Assembly: GCA_947629705.1 (NCBI GenBank) | Contig: CANREN010000002.1 | Coordinates: 132,226 to 196,225 of the forward strand | DNA: 64,000 nt | Direction: 5' to 3' | Source: an uncultured Alistipes sp. | GTDB taxonomy: Bacteria; Bacteroidota; Bacteroidia; Bacteroidales; Rikenellaceae | In this document: positions 19,780 to 28,465 of the stretch, in pieces | How the letters are laid out: each line of letters starts with the position of its first letter | How positions within the stretch are numbered: position 1 is the stretch's first letter | Program-made: the position numbers and the translations under genes | Notes under the pieces: model-generated | Told to the model about the DNA's origin: nothing | Databases searched by the model: none | What the model saw: only the letters and a program-made list of their open reading frames with translations

Positions 19780-20679
19780 TCAACGGACGAACCGGTAGTA
19801 GGTTCCCAAGGGCAGCTCCTTGCCGCCCCGATCGGTGAAGCACAATTCGCCCCACTGCTCCTCGCGGGGCACGCCGAACGCCTGCCGCACGGCCGTGCGG
19901 GCCAGCGTCGATGACAAACCCATCGAATAGAGATTCAGCACGAAAAAAGCACCCTCGGGTTCCAGCAGCTGCGCACAGCAGGCGAGCATTTCGCCGATAT
20001 TCTCCTCCAATATCCACTTTTCGCCGTTCGCACCCCGTCCGTAGGCCGGCGGATCGAGCAGGATTCCCCTGTACCGGCTGCCGCGCCGCACCTCGCGCCG
20101 CACGAACTTCAAGGCATCTTCCACGATCCAGCGCACACCGTCCAATCCGCTCTGCTCCATGTTATCGCGTGCCCACGAGACCACCTGTTTCACCGAATCG
20201 ACATGCGTCGTCTCGGCGCCTGCCGCACGGGCCGCCAGCGTCGCACCGCCTGTATAGGCGAAGAGGTTCAACACTTTCGGCGCACCGTTCGCAGAGACGC
20301 CCTCTCCGCGCTTCGCGAGTTGCAAACAGCAGTCATAAATAAAATTCCAGTTGGCCGCCTGCTCGGGAAAGAGGCCCACGTGCTTGAACGACGTCAACCC
20401 CAGCCGCATCCGCAGCCGCATACCGCGATAACGGTACCCGACCGTCCAACAGTCGGGCATCTGCGGCCGCAAGCGCCATTCGCCCCGTTCGTCGCTGCGG
20501 GCATCGCGCAAAAACGACGCATCGGCCCGCTGCCATTCGGTTTCGGGCAGCGTCGGATGCCAGATGGCCTGCGGCTCGGGCCGCCGCGTTACATAAGGGC
20601 CGAAACGCTCCAATTTTTCGAAATGGCCCGAGTCGATCAGTTCGTAGTCTCCGAAATCGGGCGTCAGTTGCTGCTGCAT
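19780..20679 (-). CDS. Class I SAM-dependent methyltransferase, COG1092-like
   Basis: A 299-residue Rossmann-fold methyltransferase. The visible motifs are VLNLFAYTGGATLAARAAGA (SAM-binding motif I), THVDSVKQVVSWARDN (motif II acidic residue) and ILLDPPAYGRG (motif IV, typical of nucleic-acid base methylation). The N-terminus FGDYELIDSGHFEKLERFGPYVTRRPEPQA matches the short COG1092 group without a PUA domain. It is related to the 23S rRNA methyltransferase RlmI, but the target is not known. A TACCTTTG promoter element is 29 bases upstream. A longer COG1092 paralogue is at 26620-27819. Confidence 0.85.
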   Translation of the reverse strand: MQQQLTPDFGDYELIDSGHFEKLERFGPYVTRRPEPQAIWHPTLPETEWQRADASFLRDARSDERGEWRLRPQMPDCWTVGYRYRGMRLRMRLGLTSFKHVGLFPEQAANWNFIYDCCLQLAKRGEGVSANGAPKVLNLFAYTGGATLAARAAGAETTHVDSVKQVVSWARDNMEQSGLDGVRWIVEDALKFVRREVRRGSRYRGILLDPPAYGRGANGEKWILEENIGEMLACCAQLLEPEGAFFVLNLYSMGLSSTLARTAVRQAFGVPREEQWGELCFTDRGGKELPLGTYYRFVR

Positions 20680-20707
20680 GGCGATTGCAAGAGGTTGTTC
20701 AACGATA

Positions 20708-20715
20708 CAAAGGTA
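20708..20715 (-). promoter_or_regulatory. -7 promoter element for the COG1092-like methyltransferase
   Basis: CAAAGGTA on the plus strand reads TACCTTTG on the minus strand, 29 bases before the ATG at 20679. Confidence 0.6.
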
Positions 20716-20745
20716 CGATTTTATTTTCGGCGATTCTATACAATT

Positions 20746-22605
20746 TCATACCGAAGCGGTAATGTCTGGCGGGTTCCGCTCTTTCGTGGTCCGGCAGTCG
20801 ATCAACGCCATCTCGCAGCGGACGCAATCGAAGTCGAGCCGATAGCGGAACGCACCGTGCTCCAAGTAAAGGTCGCCGCGCAGCGTCGGATGCTCTTTCA
20901 GACACTGCCCCAATTCGCGCCGCAGGCAATAGGCCGACCGCATGACGCAATGGCCCGCGGTCGTCGGGGCGAACTCCAACGGCGCAGCGATCTCCCGCAC
21001 GCCGTGGTCGCGATAGAAGGCTTCGGCCAGGCGGTTGGTAACATTTTCGTCCGCCTCCAGCCGCTCCGACGGATAACGGGCTGCCGGATTGTCGGGCAAA
21101 ATGCGGTGGGGCAAGGGTCGCGCAAGACGCCCCTGCAACAATGCGTCGAGCGTCCGGCGGCGCAATTCGGCCATTACCGATGCCGGAACGAACCACTCCG
21201 CACCCGACACCCCGACGTCGCGCACGGCGAATAACGTATCGCCGCTTCGGGCCGCCTGCGTTCGGACGGCCGCACGGTTGGCTTCGGGATTTTTAGCCGG
21301 TTCTAGCGTCATCGGCCGCTCGGAGCAGGCGGTTACGCCCTCGCAGTCGGTGCAGGTGAAACGGATGCCCGATTGCGTGAGCTCGACCGTCGCAGCGGCC
21401 GGAATGACGCGCCGGGTACGGCTATGCTCCAACAGGCGGTTGAAGCGCAAATCGAAATTCCGATAGACCGCCGCACCGACCGCGATGCCCTCCATCCGAT
21501 GGGGACACACGACATCGCCGACGACGGCATTGACGTTCGTTCCGAACGACCCCTCGGCCGTTACGAAACAGAGGCCGTCGCCCGCCGCAAGCGATCCGGC
21601 CGACGGCGATGCACCGTCGAGCCGGAATCCGTCGCGCAACACCCGCGCGACCCGTCCCAACGGCTCGCCCACCGATTTCGGCGTATCGAACGAAGCGACC
21701 CCCGCGCGCCGCCCGTCGAAAAACCACGCCGATTCGCCGCGCGTGAAACTCTTGGCCGGGTCGGGCGTGAAATCGGGTACGCTCTCCCCCACCGACGAAC
21801 GCCGCAAATGCGGCCGCGCAGCCAGTGCCTCGTCGACCGCCTGCCGATAGTAGGCGACCACGTTTTTGACATATCCCGTATCTTTCAGCCGCCCCTCGAT
21901 CTTGAACGACGTAACGCCCGCATCCAGCAACTCGCCGAGGCGCCCCGAAAGATTCAGGTCGCGCACCGAAAGCAGGTGTTTCCCCGCAATGTAACGCTGT
22001 CCGCGACCGTCGGTCAGGTCCCAGGTCTGCCGGCACGGCTGGCTGCACGCCCCGCGATTGCCGCTGCGGGCGGAAATCGACCGCGACAGAAAGCAGCGGC
22101 CGCTGTATCCGACGCAAATCGCCCCGTGGACGAAACATTCGACCTCGGCCGTCGTCGCCGCACAGATGGCCCGTATCTCCTCCAACGAAAGCGCCCGTTC
22201 CAAAATGATCCGGGCGAATCCCGCCTCAGCCAGAAAACGCGCCCCCTCGGGCGTCCGGTTGCACATTTGGGTCGAAGCATGTAACTCGACCGGCAGATCC
22301 ATCCGCCGCAGGGCCATGTCCTGCACGATCAACGCATCGGCGCCGGCCGCGATCAGTTCGCGGGCCTGGGCCTCGGCGTCGGCCAATTCGCTGTCCGACA
22401 ACAGCGTGTTGAGCGTAACATGCACCCGCACGCCGTAACGGTGGGCGTAATCGACGACGCGGGCGATCTCGCCGGCCGAATTGCCGGCCGCCTGGCGGGC
22501 GCCGAAACGGGCGCCGCCGATATAGACGGCATCGGCCCCGTAATCGACGGCAGCGACGGCCGAAACGTAATCTTTCGCAGGAGCGAGCAGCTCGACGGAT
22601 TTCAT
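20746..22605 (-). CDS. U32 family peptidase-like protein (RlhA/TrhP-type RNA hydroxylation)
   Basis: A 619-residue U32 protein. The N-terminal domain starts ELLAPAKDYVSAVAAVDYGADAVYIGG and carries the family signature between residues 155 and 195, with cysteines in CFVHGAICVGYSGRCFLS, GNRGACSQPC and later CTDCEG. Characterised E. coli members of this family (RlhA, TrhP) act in 5-hydroxycytidine or 5-hydroxyuridine formation on RNA using prephenate-dependent chemistry, and older annotation calls them collagenase-like proteases. The length suits the longer RlhA-like form. Its promoter faces away from that of serS. The exact RNA target is inferred only from the family. Confidence 0.85.
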   Translation of the reverse strand: MKSVELLAPAKDYVSAVAAVDYGADAVYIGGARFGARQAAGNSAGEIARVVDYAHRYGVRVHVTLNTLLSDSELADAEAQARELIAAGADALIVQDMALRRMDLPVELHASTQMCNRTPEGARFLAEAGFARIILERALSLEEIRAICAATTAEVECFVHGAICVGYSGRCFLSRSISARSGNRGACSQPCRQTWDLTDGRGQRYIAGKHLLSVRDLNLSGRLGELLDAGVTSFKIEGRLKDTGYVKNVVAYYRQAVDEALAARPHLRRSSVGESVPDFTPDPAKSFTRGESAWFFDGRRAGVASFDTPKSVGEPLGRVARVLRDGFRLDGASPSAGSLAAGDGLCFVTAEGSFGTNVNAVVGDVVCPHRMEGIAVGAAVYRNFDLRFNRLLEHSRTRRVIPAAATVELTQSGIRFTCTDCEGVTACSERPMTLEPAKNPEANRAAVRTQAARSGDTLFAVRDVGVSGAEWFVPASVMAELRRRTLDALLQGRLARPLPHRILPDNPAARYPSERLEADENVTNRLAEAFYRDHGVREIAAPLEFAPTTAGHCVMRSAYCLRRELGQCLKEHPTLRGDLYLEHGAFRYRLDFDCVRCEMALIDCRTTKERNPPDITASV

Positions 22606-22625
22606 GCGGCACGGAACATTTCGGA

Positions 22626-22633
22626 CAAAAATA
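22626..22633 (-). promoter_or_regulatory. -7 element for the U32 gene
   Basis: CAAAAATA reads TATTTTTG on the minus strand, 20 bases before the U32 start. It lies only 23 bases from the opposing serS -7 element. Confidence 0.6.
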
Positions 22634-22656
22634 CCGATTTTTCTCGATTTGTTTTG

Positions 22657-22664
22657 TATTTTTG
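22657..22664 (+). promoter_or_regulatory. -7 element for serS
   Basis: TATTTTTG lies 39 bases before the serS ATG; the U32 promoter reads in the opposite direction just upstream, so the two cores are packed into under 40 bases. Confidence 0.6.
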
Positions 22665-22703
22665 CACGTCGGAATCCGACAAATCCAAATTCACGAAAGA
22701 ACC

Positions 22704-23975
22704 ATGCTTACAATCAAGCAAATCCGCGATGATCGGGAGGCCGCCGTCCGCAAGCTGGCCAAGAAAGGCGTCGACGCAGCGCCCGCCATCGAGAAAATCC
22801 TTACGTTGGACGACCGCCGCAAGGCCATCCAGGCCGAATTGGACGACACGCTGGCCGCCCAGAACAAAGCGGCCAAGGAGATCGGCGCCCTGATGAGCCA
22901 GGGCAAACGCGAAGAGGCCGAACAGCGCAAACATTTCGTCTCCGACCTCAAGGAGAGGTCGGCACGTCTGCAAAACGAATCGACCGCCGTGCAGGAGGAG
23001 CTGCAATGCACCCTCGTGGCGCTGCCCAACTTCCCGGCCGATATCGTACCCGAAGGCAAAACCGCAGCGGACAACCTCGTGGTGAAGCTCGTGGAGAACT
23101 ACACGCCGCTCGCCGACGATGCGCTGCCCCACTGGGAGCTTGCCCGCAAATACGACATGATCGACTTCGACCTCGGCGTGAAGCTCACCGGAGCGGGATT
23201 CCCCGTCTACAAGGGCAAAGGCGCCCGCTTGCAGCGCGCGCTCATCAACTACTTCCTCGACTACAACACCCGGGCCGGCTACCAGGAGGTGGAGCCGCCC
23301 GTGATGGTCAACGAAGCATCGGGATTCGGCACCGGCCAGCTCCCCGACAAGGAGGGGCAGATGTACCACGCGACCGTCGACAATTTCTATTTGGTGCCGA
23401 CGGCCGAAGTGCCCGTTACGAATATCTTCCGCGACGTCATTCTCGACGAAAAGGATTTTCCGGTGAAGATGACCGCCTATACGCCCTGCTTTCGCCGCGA
23501 GGCCGGTTCCTACGGCAAGGAGGTGCGCGGACTGAACCGTCTGCACCAGTTCGACAAGGTGGAGATCGTCCAGTTGAGCCTGCCCGACCGCTCTTACGAA
23601 GCGCTCGACGGCATGGTCGCCCATGTCGAAGGGCTCGTCCGGTCGCTCGGTCTGCCCTATCGCATTCTGCGGCTCTGCGGCGGCGACATGTCGTTCACCT
23701 CGGCGCTCACCTACGACTTCGAGGTCTACTCCGAAGCACAGAAACGCTGGTTGGAGGTCTCGTCGGTATCGAATTTCGAGTCGTTCCAGGCCAACCGTCT
23801 GAAGCTGCGCTACCGCGATGCGAACAAGAAAACGCAGCTGGCCCATACGCTCAACGGTTCGTCGCTGGCCCTGCCGCGCATCGTAGCCGCCCTGCTCGAA
23901 GACTTCCAGACACCCGAAGGAATCCGCATTCCCGAGGTGCTGATTCCCTACACGGGATTTGATTATATCAAATAA
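22704..23975 (+). CDS. serS: Seryl-tRNA synthetase
   Basis: It charges tRNA-Ser with serine in the cytoplasm. The 423-residue protein has the long N-terminal coiled-coil arm (about 30-105), then the class II catalytic core: VPTAEVPVTN, motif 2 FRREAGSYGKEVRGLNRLHQF, SVSNFESFQANRLKLRYR and motif 3 NGSSLALPRIVAALLE. The MLTIKQIRDD start at 22704 is the family's normal beginning; 14 earlier in-frame codons lie in the leader. Single gene, followed by a promoter for ferredoxin. Confidence 0.97.
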   Translation: MLTIKQIRDDREAAVRKLAKKGVDAAPAIEKILTLDDRRKAIQAELDDTLAAQNKAAKEIGALMSQGKREEAEQRKHFVSDLKERSARLQNESTAVQEELQCTLVALPNFPADIVPEGKTAADNLVVKLVENYTPLADDALPHWELARKYDMIDFDLGVKLTGAGFPVYKGKGARLQRALINYFLDYNTRAGYQEVEPPVMVNEASGFGTGQLPDKEGQMYHATVDNFYLVPTAEVPVTNIFRDVILDEKDFPVKMTAYTPCFRREAGSYGKEVRGLNRLHQFDKVEIVQLSLPDRSYEALDGMVAHVEGLVRSLGLPYRILRLCGGDMSFTSALTYDFEVYSEAQKRWLEVSSVSNFESFQANRLKLRYRDANKKTQLAHTLNGSSLALPRIVAALLEDFQTPEGIRIPEVLIPYTGFDYIK

Positions 23976-23989
23976 ATGGTCTATCTTTG
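23958..23989 (+). promoter_or_regulatory. Promoter for the ferredoxin gene
   Basis: TTTG at 23958-23961 and TATCTTTG at 23982-23989 are separated by 20 bases, a close match to the Bacteroidetes consensus. The ATG follows 29 bases later. The -33 box is inside the serS 3' end. Confidence 0.7.
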
Positions 23990-24018
23990 TATTTGCTCAC
24001 ACTAAAAAACACACAAAT

Positions 24019-24186
24019 ATGGCACACAAAATTACTGATTCGTGCGTTGCATGCGGCACCTGCATCGGCGAATGCCCGGTAGAAGCGATCTCGGCCGGCG
24101 ACATCTACGTCATCGATCCCGACAAGTGCATCGACTGCGGCACCTGCGCCGGCGTATGCCCGAGCGAAGCGATCGTCGCCGAGTAA
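24019..24186 (+). CDS. 2[4Fe-4S] ferredoxin
   Basis: A 55-residue electron carrier with two CxxCxxCxxxCP clusters: Cys9, 12, 15, 19 and Cys37, 40, 43, 47. This is the compact clostridial-type dicluster ferredoxin that serves pyruvate:ferredoxin oxidoreductase and hydrogenase-type enzymes in anaerobes. It has its own promoter and a strong terminator hairpin, so it is probably expressed alone. No partner enzyme is adjacent. Confidence 0.96.
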   Translation: MAHKITDSCVACGTCIGECPVEAISAGDIYVIDPDKCIDCGTCAGVCPSEAIVAE

Positions 24187-24203
24187 ACGCACTCCGACGC
24201 GAT

Positions 24204-24247
24204 ACGCAAAGAGCGCTCCGACTTTCGGGTCGGAGCGCTCTTTGCGT
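24204..24247. terminator. Strong bidirectional terminator between ferredoxin and crcB
   Basis: Perfect 19-base arms (24204-24222 and 24229-24247) with a six-base loop, AAAG on one side and CTTTG on the other. It lies between convergent genes. Confidence 0.85.
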
Positions 24248-24260
24248 TGTTGCAAACGCC

Positions 24261-24638
24261 TTACGCCGCCTTAACCAACGAACGCCCCAACCAGACCATC
24301 GCCAGGCCGAGCAGCAGGCTCAAGCCGACATACAATCCGAAATAGAGCCCGTGCTTCTGCTGCAACAGCAGAAACAGATCGTCGGAAAAGGAGGAAAAAG
24401 TTGTAAATCCGCCGCAGAACCCCGTAATCAGAAAGACGTTCATCGACGAGGAGATCAGGTGGGTCTTCTCGGCCATGCCGAAGAAGATGCCGATGAGGAA
24501 GCTCCCCACGACATTCACCGTGAACGTACCCCACGGAAAGGCCGAATTACAGAGGTAATGGGCGAATTTGCCCGTCAGAAAACGCAGGCAGGTACCGATG
24601 AATCCGCCTAAACCTGCAATAAGCATCGCTTTGAACAT
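24261..24638 (-). CDS. crcB: Fluoride efflux channel CrcB/Fluc
   Basis: This 125-residue four-helix membrane protein forms a dual-topology dimer that exports fluoride. The signature residues are present: LGGFIGTCLRF near the start, NVVGSFLIG around 42-50 and GFCGGFTTFSSFS at 73-85 with the conserved Thr and Phe residues of the fluoride pore. The length is normal for a single-gene Fluc. I looked for a fluoride riboswitch in the upstream region and did not find a convincing one. Confidence 0.94.
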   Translation of the reverse strand: MFKAMLIAGLGGFIGTCLRFLTGKFAHYLCNSAFPWGTFTVNVVGSFLIGIFFGMAEKTHLISSSMNVFLITGFCGGFTTFSSFSDDLFLLLQQKHGLYFGLYVGLSLLLGLAMVWLGRSLVKAA

Positions 24639-24673
24639 AGGTCTGAATGTTGGTTCCGATTGAATTGCGGTAA

Positions 24674-24865
24674 AGACGCGAGCCCGCCGGCATCACCCGC
24701 CTGCCGAACGGGTGCGGATTGAGCTACAAGGTGCTCGGCAACGATACGGGCGCCGTAAAACGGCTCGTCCGCCGATTTTGCAACGACGTGCGCCTATGCG
24801 TCAAGGGCCGTCCGCTGCCGGTCGAATTTTCGCGCGACTATCGCTGCGAAACCATGCCGTTGTAG
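24674..24865 (+). other. Open frame without a start between crcB and the lipoprotein gene (possible gene remnant)
   Basis: On the plus strand a 63-codon frame is open from just after a TAA at 24671 to a TAG at 24863. Its composition is protein-like (around RLPNGCGLSYKVLGNDTGAV) but it has no usable ATG, and it overlaps the 3' end of the lipoprotein gene. I do not recognise it. It could be the relic of a degraded gene or chance. Nothing else is evident in this 199-base gap. Confidence 0.2.
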
Positions 24866-25737
24866 GTAATCGTATAGGATTGACCGTTGTTCGAGAAGAC
24901 GACCCTCACGCTCGGACTGGGATAGACCTCCGTATCGTAATCTCCGACCAGCGCGCAATCGACCGCACCCGAAAGGATAATGATGTCCCTCTGTCCGGTC
25001 AGCGTGTTCTCCACACTCTTGTAATTCACATTCGTAACCTGCCAGGAGAGCGCCGAATCCCGGCCCTTGCCGTTCATCTTGAACTCCATTTCGCGGCAAT
25101 CGGAGTAGGCTAACGAAGAGGCGCCGGTCATCAACGTATAATTGCCCGACCACCCCGAAAGCAGCGGCATGGAGTCGCTCGAAACAAGATCGATCCCCGA
25201 CAATTCGATGCCATAGCCACCCATGTTTTCGCTGATCGTCGTCGTTTCGCCGTCCGCATAGGTATAGGTTACGGCATTGAAACCGTTGCTGACATCGGCT
25301 TTCAGCCCCGAAGTGGCAACCGTCCACTCGGCGGAATCCTCCGACAAAGCGACCCCGTTGGTCTCCACCTCGACGGTTCCCTCGTAATAAGACGCACCCC
25401 TACGGAATACGAGCGTATATTTCGTTCCGGTTTGCGTGATGACGGTTCCGTTCGGGAAAAGTTTTTCGCGCAGCAACACCTCGGAATCGCTGCTTCCGAT
25501 CTTGACATCCAATTGATTTTCGGTCAGACCCTGTTTTTCGGCCTCGGCCAGCAGCATCGCCAACCGGATGCCGGCATCGGCCGGCAACAATGCAAGCTGA
25601 TTCTTGACGCGGGCGCTATTGTAAATGGAGATCCCGGGGCCCATCGGATCCGGTTCCGAGTTGGAATCGTCCAAACAGGCGGTCAGGGCAATCGGAAGGA
25701 TCAGCAGCCATGCAAGCAAGCCTTTTTTCATCTTCAT
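24838..25737 (-). CDS. Hypothetical lipoprotein
   Basis: A 299-residue protein of unknown function. The signal peptide ends in the lipobox LTAC (Cys21), followed by LDDSNSEPD, so it is probably an outer-membrane or periplasmic lipoprotein. The rest is beta-rich and polar with no motif I can place. A repeated pattern of short strand-like segments (YYEGTVEVETNG, NAVTYTYADGETTTI, NYTLMTGASSLAYSD) recalls calycin-like barrels found in Bacteroidetes lipoproteins, but that is only an impression. It is monocistronic, with a TACATTTG promoter element upstream. Confidence 0.8.
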   Translation of the reverse strand: MKMKKGLLAWLLILPIALTACLDDSNSEPDPMGPGISIYNSARVKNQLALLPADAGIRLAMLLAEAEKQGLTENQLDVKIGSSDSEVLLREKLFPNGTVITQTGTKYTLVFRRGASYYEGTVEVETNGVALSEDSAEWTVATSGLKADVSNGFNAVTYTYADGETTTISENMGGYGIELSGIDLVSSDSMPLLSGWSGNYTLMTGASSLAYSDCREMEFKMNGKGRDSALSWQVTNVNYKSVENTLTGQRDIIILSGAVDCALVGDYDTEVYPSPSVRVVFSNNGQSYTITYNGMVSQR

Positions 25738-25808
25738 ATCGTATCGTTTTTAGTCGTTTCCGTAACAGTGAACGATTTATCCGCACCGTTTCGTATATCG
25801 CATCGGGA

Positions 25809-25816
25809 CAAATGTA
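25809..25816 (-). promoter_or_regulatory. -7 element for the hypothetical lipoprotein
   Basis: CAAATGTA reads TACATTTG on the minus strand, 71 bases before the start. It sits immediately beside the opposing MBL-hydrolase promoter. Confidence 0.5.
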
Positions 25817-25824
25817 CAGATTTT

Positions 25825-25855
25825 TTTGCGAAACAAACGAAAATCCCTATCTTTA
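25825..25855 (+). promoter_or_regulatory. Promoter for the MBL-fold hydrolase (near-leaderless)
   Basis: TTTG at 25825-25828 and TATCTTTA at 25848-25855 are exactly 19 bases apart. Only four bases separate the -7 element from the ATG at 25860, so the transcript should begin at or near the start codon. Confidence 0.65.
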
Positions 25856-25859
25856 TTCG

Positions 25860-26612
25860 ATGAAACGTTTCAATCTATTCATTATCATGTCGCTGTTCTC
25901 CTTTTTAGGACACGGGCGCACGACCGCGCCCGCCTACCCGACCGACACCCTCGCCGCACGCGACGGGCAGGAACTGACCTTCACTTTCTTCAAGCACGCC
26001 TCGCTCTCCATCGCGGCCGGAGAAGGACGGGTCATCTATATCGACCCCGTACACACCTACGCCGACTATGCGAAACTGCCCAAGGCCGACCTCGTGCTGA
26101 TCACGCATTCGCACTACGACCATTTGGATCGGCAGGCGATCGACGATCTCACGACGCGGACCTCCGATATCGTCTGCGACCGGACATCGGACGAAGCGCT
26201 CGACACCAACTGCCACGTCATGCGCCCGGGGAGCGTCGTCTCGCCGCGCAAATGGGTGAAAATCGAAGCCGTGGCAGCCTACAACACGACGCAGGGGCAT
26301 CTGCAATTCCACCCGAAAGCGCGCGAGGACTGCGGCTATATTCTGACTATCGGCGGCACCCGCATCTATATCGCCGGCGATACGGAACCGACCCCCGAAC
26401 TGTTGGCATTGCGCAATATCGACGTCGCTTTTCTGCCGGTCAACCAGCCCTACACGATGACCGTCGAGCAGGCGGTGCAAGCCGTCAAGGCCATCCGTCC
26501 GACGATCTTCTACCCCTATCACTACGGCGAGGTGGAGCAGACCACCGACCTCGAAGCGCTGTCGGCCGCGCTCGAAGGCATCACGGAAGTCCGCATCCGG
26601 CCGATGGAATAG
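25860..26612 (+). CDS. MBL-fold metal-dependent hydrolase (UlaG/YtkL-like)
   Basis: A 250-residue protein with an N-terminal hydrophobic signal-like segment and a metallo-beta-lactamase fold. The metal ligands are in THSHYDHLD (His83, His85, Asp87, His88); later come GGTRIYIAGDTEPTPE and a final YHYGEVEQT. The closest family is the single-domain UlaG-like hydrolases; the substrate is not deducible. The start at 25860 was chosen because a promoter ends four bases upstream; longer in-frame starts would lie upstream of transcription. Monocistronic. Confidence 0.88.
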   Translation: MKRFNLFIIMSLFSFLGHGRTTAPAYPTDTLAARDGQELTFTFFKHASLSIAAGEGRVIYIDPVHTYADYAKLPKADLVLITHSHYDHLDRQAIDDLTTRTSDIVCDRTSDEALDTNCHVMRPGSVVSPRKWVKIEAVAAYNTTQGHLQFHPKAREDCGYILTIGGTRIYIAGDTEPTPELLALRNIDVAFLPVNQPYTMTVEQAVQAVKAIRPTIFYPYHYGEVEQTTDLEALSAALEGITEVRIRPME

Positions 26613-26619
26613 CGAAGTC

Positions 26620-27819
26620 CTACTCGACGTACAGTACCAATCCCTTGAGGTACTCGCCCTCGGGATGGTAAATGTCGATGGGATGATCGGCGGGCTGGGT
26701 CAGCTGGTGCAGGATGCGCACCTTGCGGCCCGCGATCGCCGCAGCCGAAAAGACCGTCGTGCGGAACAGCTCCTTCGAAACGGCCTGCGAACAAGAAAAG
26801 GTGAAGAGGATACCGCCCGCCCGAATCTGCGACAAAGCACGGGCGTTCAAGCGTTTATATCCCTGCATGGCATTGCCAAGCACCTTGTGGTGTTTGGCGA
26901 AAGCAGGCGGATCGAGGATGATCAGGTCGTACCGGTCGCCGATATTCCGCAGATACTCCACGGCATCTGCAGCCACTTCGCTGTGCACGGCCCCGTCGCC
27001 GAAATTCAACCGGATATTCTCCGTTGCCAACGCTACGGCGCGCTCCGACGAATCGACCGAGCAAACCTCCCTGGCCCCGCCCGCAAGCGCATAGACCGAA
27101 AATCCGCCCGTATAACAGAACGCATTGAGCACCGTCCGTCCGCGGGCGCAGCGTTTCACCAACTCGCGATTTTCGCGCTGGTCGAGAAAGAAGCCGGTTT
27201 TCTGTCCCTGCTCCCAATTGACCAGAAACCGTTCGCCGTGCTCCGAAACCACCTGCGGCACGGCGGCCGGGCCTCCCCACAGATACCCGTCGACCGCACC
27301 CAGATCGGCCTTGAAAGGCAAGGTCTGCGACGATTTGTCGTAGACGGCTTCGATCTTATGGCCGTAAACCGACCGGACGGCCGCGGCGATCTCCATGCGC
27401 GAACGGTACATTCCCACCGAGTGGCACTGCACGACGGCCGTATGACCGTAAATGTCGACGACCAATCCGGGCAGGCCGTCGCCCTCGCCGTGCACCAACC
27501 GGTAGCAATCGGTTTCGGGGTTATCGACCAGCCCCAGCGCACGCCGCACATCGAATGCCACGGAGATGCGGAGGCACCACCAGGCCGAATCGATAGGCTC
27601 CTGCACGAACGAGAGCACTCGCACGGCGATGGAGCCGATCTGATAATGGCCCAGCGCGATGAACTTCCGTGCGTGGTCGTACACCTCGACCAAAGCCCCC
27701 TCGGCGATGTCGGCCTCCTCCTCGGCCTCGATAAAGTCGATGGCGCCGGAGAAGACCCACGGATGCCGACGCATCAACGACTCCTCCTTGCCCCGTTTGA
27801 GTATAATTCTCGGTACCAT
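26620..27819 (-). CDS. Class I SAM-dependent rRNA methyltransferase, RlmI-like
   Basis: A 399-residue protein with an N-terminal PUA domain (RGKEESLMRRHPWVFSGAI to about residue 75), a linker domain, and a methyltransferase domain. Motifs are VLNAFCYTGGFSVYALAGGA, SVDSSERAV and LIILDPPAFAKHHK. This is the layout of RlmI, which makes m5C1962 in 23S rRNA, so an rRNA target is likely but unproven. The ATG at 27819 gives the family start MVPRIILKRGKE. It is 23 bases downstream of a DEDD exonuclease gene in the same direction. Confidence 0.9.
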   Translation of the reverse strand: MVPRIILKRGKEESLMRRHPWVFSGAIDFIEAEEEADIAEGALVEVYDHARKFIALGHYQIGSIAVRVLSFVQEPIDSAWWCLRISVAFDVRRALGLVDNPETDCYRLVHGEGDGLPGLVVDIYGHTAVVQCHSVGMYRSRMEIAAAVRSVYGHKIEAVYDKSSQTLPFKADLGAVDGYLWGGPAAVPQVVSEHGERFLVNWEQGQKTGFFLDQRENRELVKRCARGRTVLNAFCYTGGFSVYALAGGAREVCSVDSSERAVALATENIRLNFGDGAVHSEVAADAVEYLRNIGDRYDLIILDPPAFAKHHKVLGNAMQGYKRLNARALSQIRAGGILFTFSCSQAVSKELFRTTVFSAAAIAGRKVRILHQLTQPADHPIDIYHPEGEYLKGLVLYVE

Positions 27820-27842
27820 ATTCTTATGAGCGCAGGCCCGTT

Positions 27843-28424
27843 TTATTTCAACAGCCGGTTGTAAATCTGCACGCAGACCCACGCATCGGTCGCCGCATAA
27901 AGCGTCTGTTTGTCCGTGAGGGTTTGAGCCTCCCAATTACTCAACCGCTGGGCCTTCGACACGCGCTGTCCCAACACGATGGCCGACAATTTGCGCACGC
28001 TCTTCTCCTCGATGCCCCATTGCGGCGCCAGCGTCTGCAAATCGACGAACCCTCGCTCGCGGAAATGACGCAACAGCCGCAAAGCCCGCAGGTCGCCTGC
28101 AACGGCGGCCCCGACCTTCAGCACCTGTTTATCCTCCAAAAGGTCGATGAGGGGTTTCGCCAGCGGAATGCGGTTCAACCGGAACAGGAAGGCGGTCTCC
28201 TGCGTCGCCAACTGGAGCAGGGCCACCCGATAGGTTACCCCCGCGCGGAACGACGGACGGGTCTCGGTATCGAATCCGATGATCGGAGCGCGTCGCAACT
28301 CCCGACAGGCCGCCTCGATATCGCGCTCCGTGTCGATGATGCGAATCGGCCCCGCAAATTCGATGGCGGGGAGCAAGGCGGTCTCTTCGTTGCCTATTTT
28401 AGCAAGAAACGAGTTGGATTTCAT
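27843..28424 (-). CDS. 3'-5' exonuclease, DEDD/RNase D-like
   Basis: A 193-residue stand-alone DEDD nuclease domain. Asp52 and Glu54 in GFDTETRPSF form the first metal site, the middle Asp lies in VAGDLRALRLL and the last acidic motif is YAATDAWVCVQIY. No HRDC domain, so it is the short type found in plants and Bacteroidetes rather than full RNase D. Start at MKSNSF fixed by a TACTTTTG promoter element 20 bases upstream. Probably co-transcribed with the RlmI-like gene, suggesting a role in RNA processing. Confidence 0.88.
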   Translation of the reverse strand: MKSNSFLAKIGNEETALLPAIEFAGPIRIIDTERDIEAACRELRRAPIIGFDTETRPSFRAGVTYRVALLQLATQETAFLFRLNRIPLAKPLIDLLEDKQVLKVGAAVAGDLRALRLLRHFRERGFVDLQTLAPQWGIEEKSVRKLSAIVLGQRVSKAQRLSNWEAQTLTDKQTLYAATDAWVCVQIYNRLLK

Positions 28425-28443
28425 CCGGACGAAAAGATTCTTA

Positions 28444-28451
28444 CAAAAGTA
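28444..28451 (-). promoter_or_regulatory. -7 element for the DEDD exonuclease gene
   Basis: CAAAAGTA reads TACTTTTG on the minus strand, 19 bases before the ATG at 28424. Confidence 0.55.
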
Positions 28452-28465
28452 GCAAAAAAATCCGC

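Noticed and set aside
24639..24720. Fluoride riboswitch upstream of crcB
   Set aside because: The minus strand contains GGTGATG and ACCGC segments reminiscent of the motif, but the 3' strand that should pair with it and the CTGATG block are missing.
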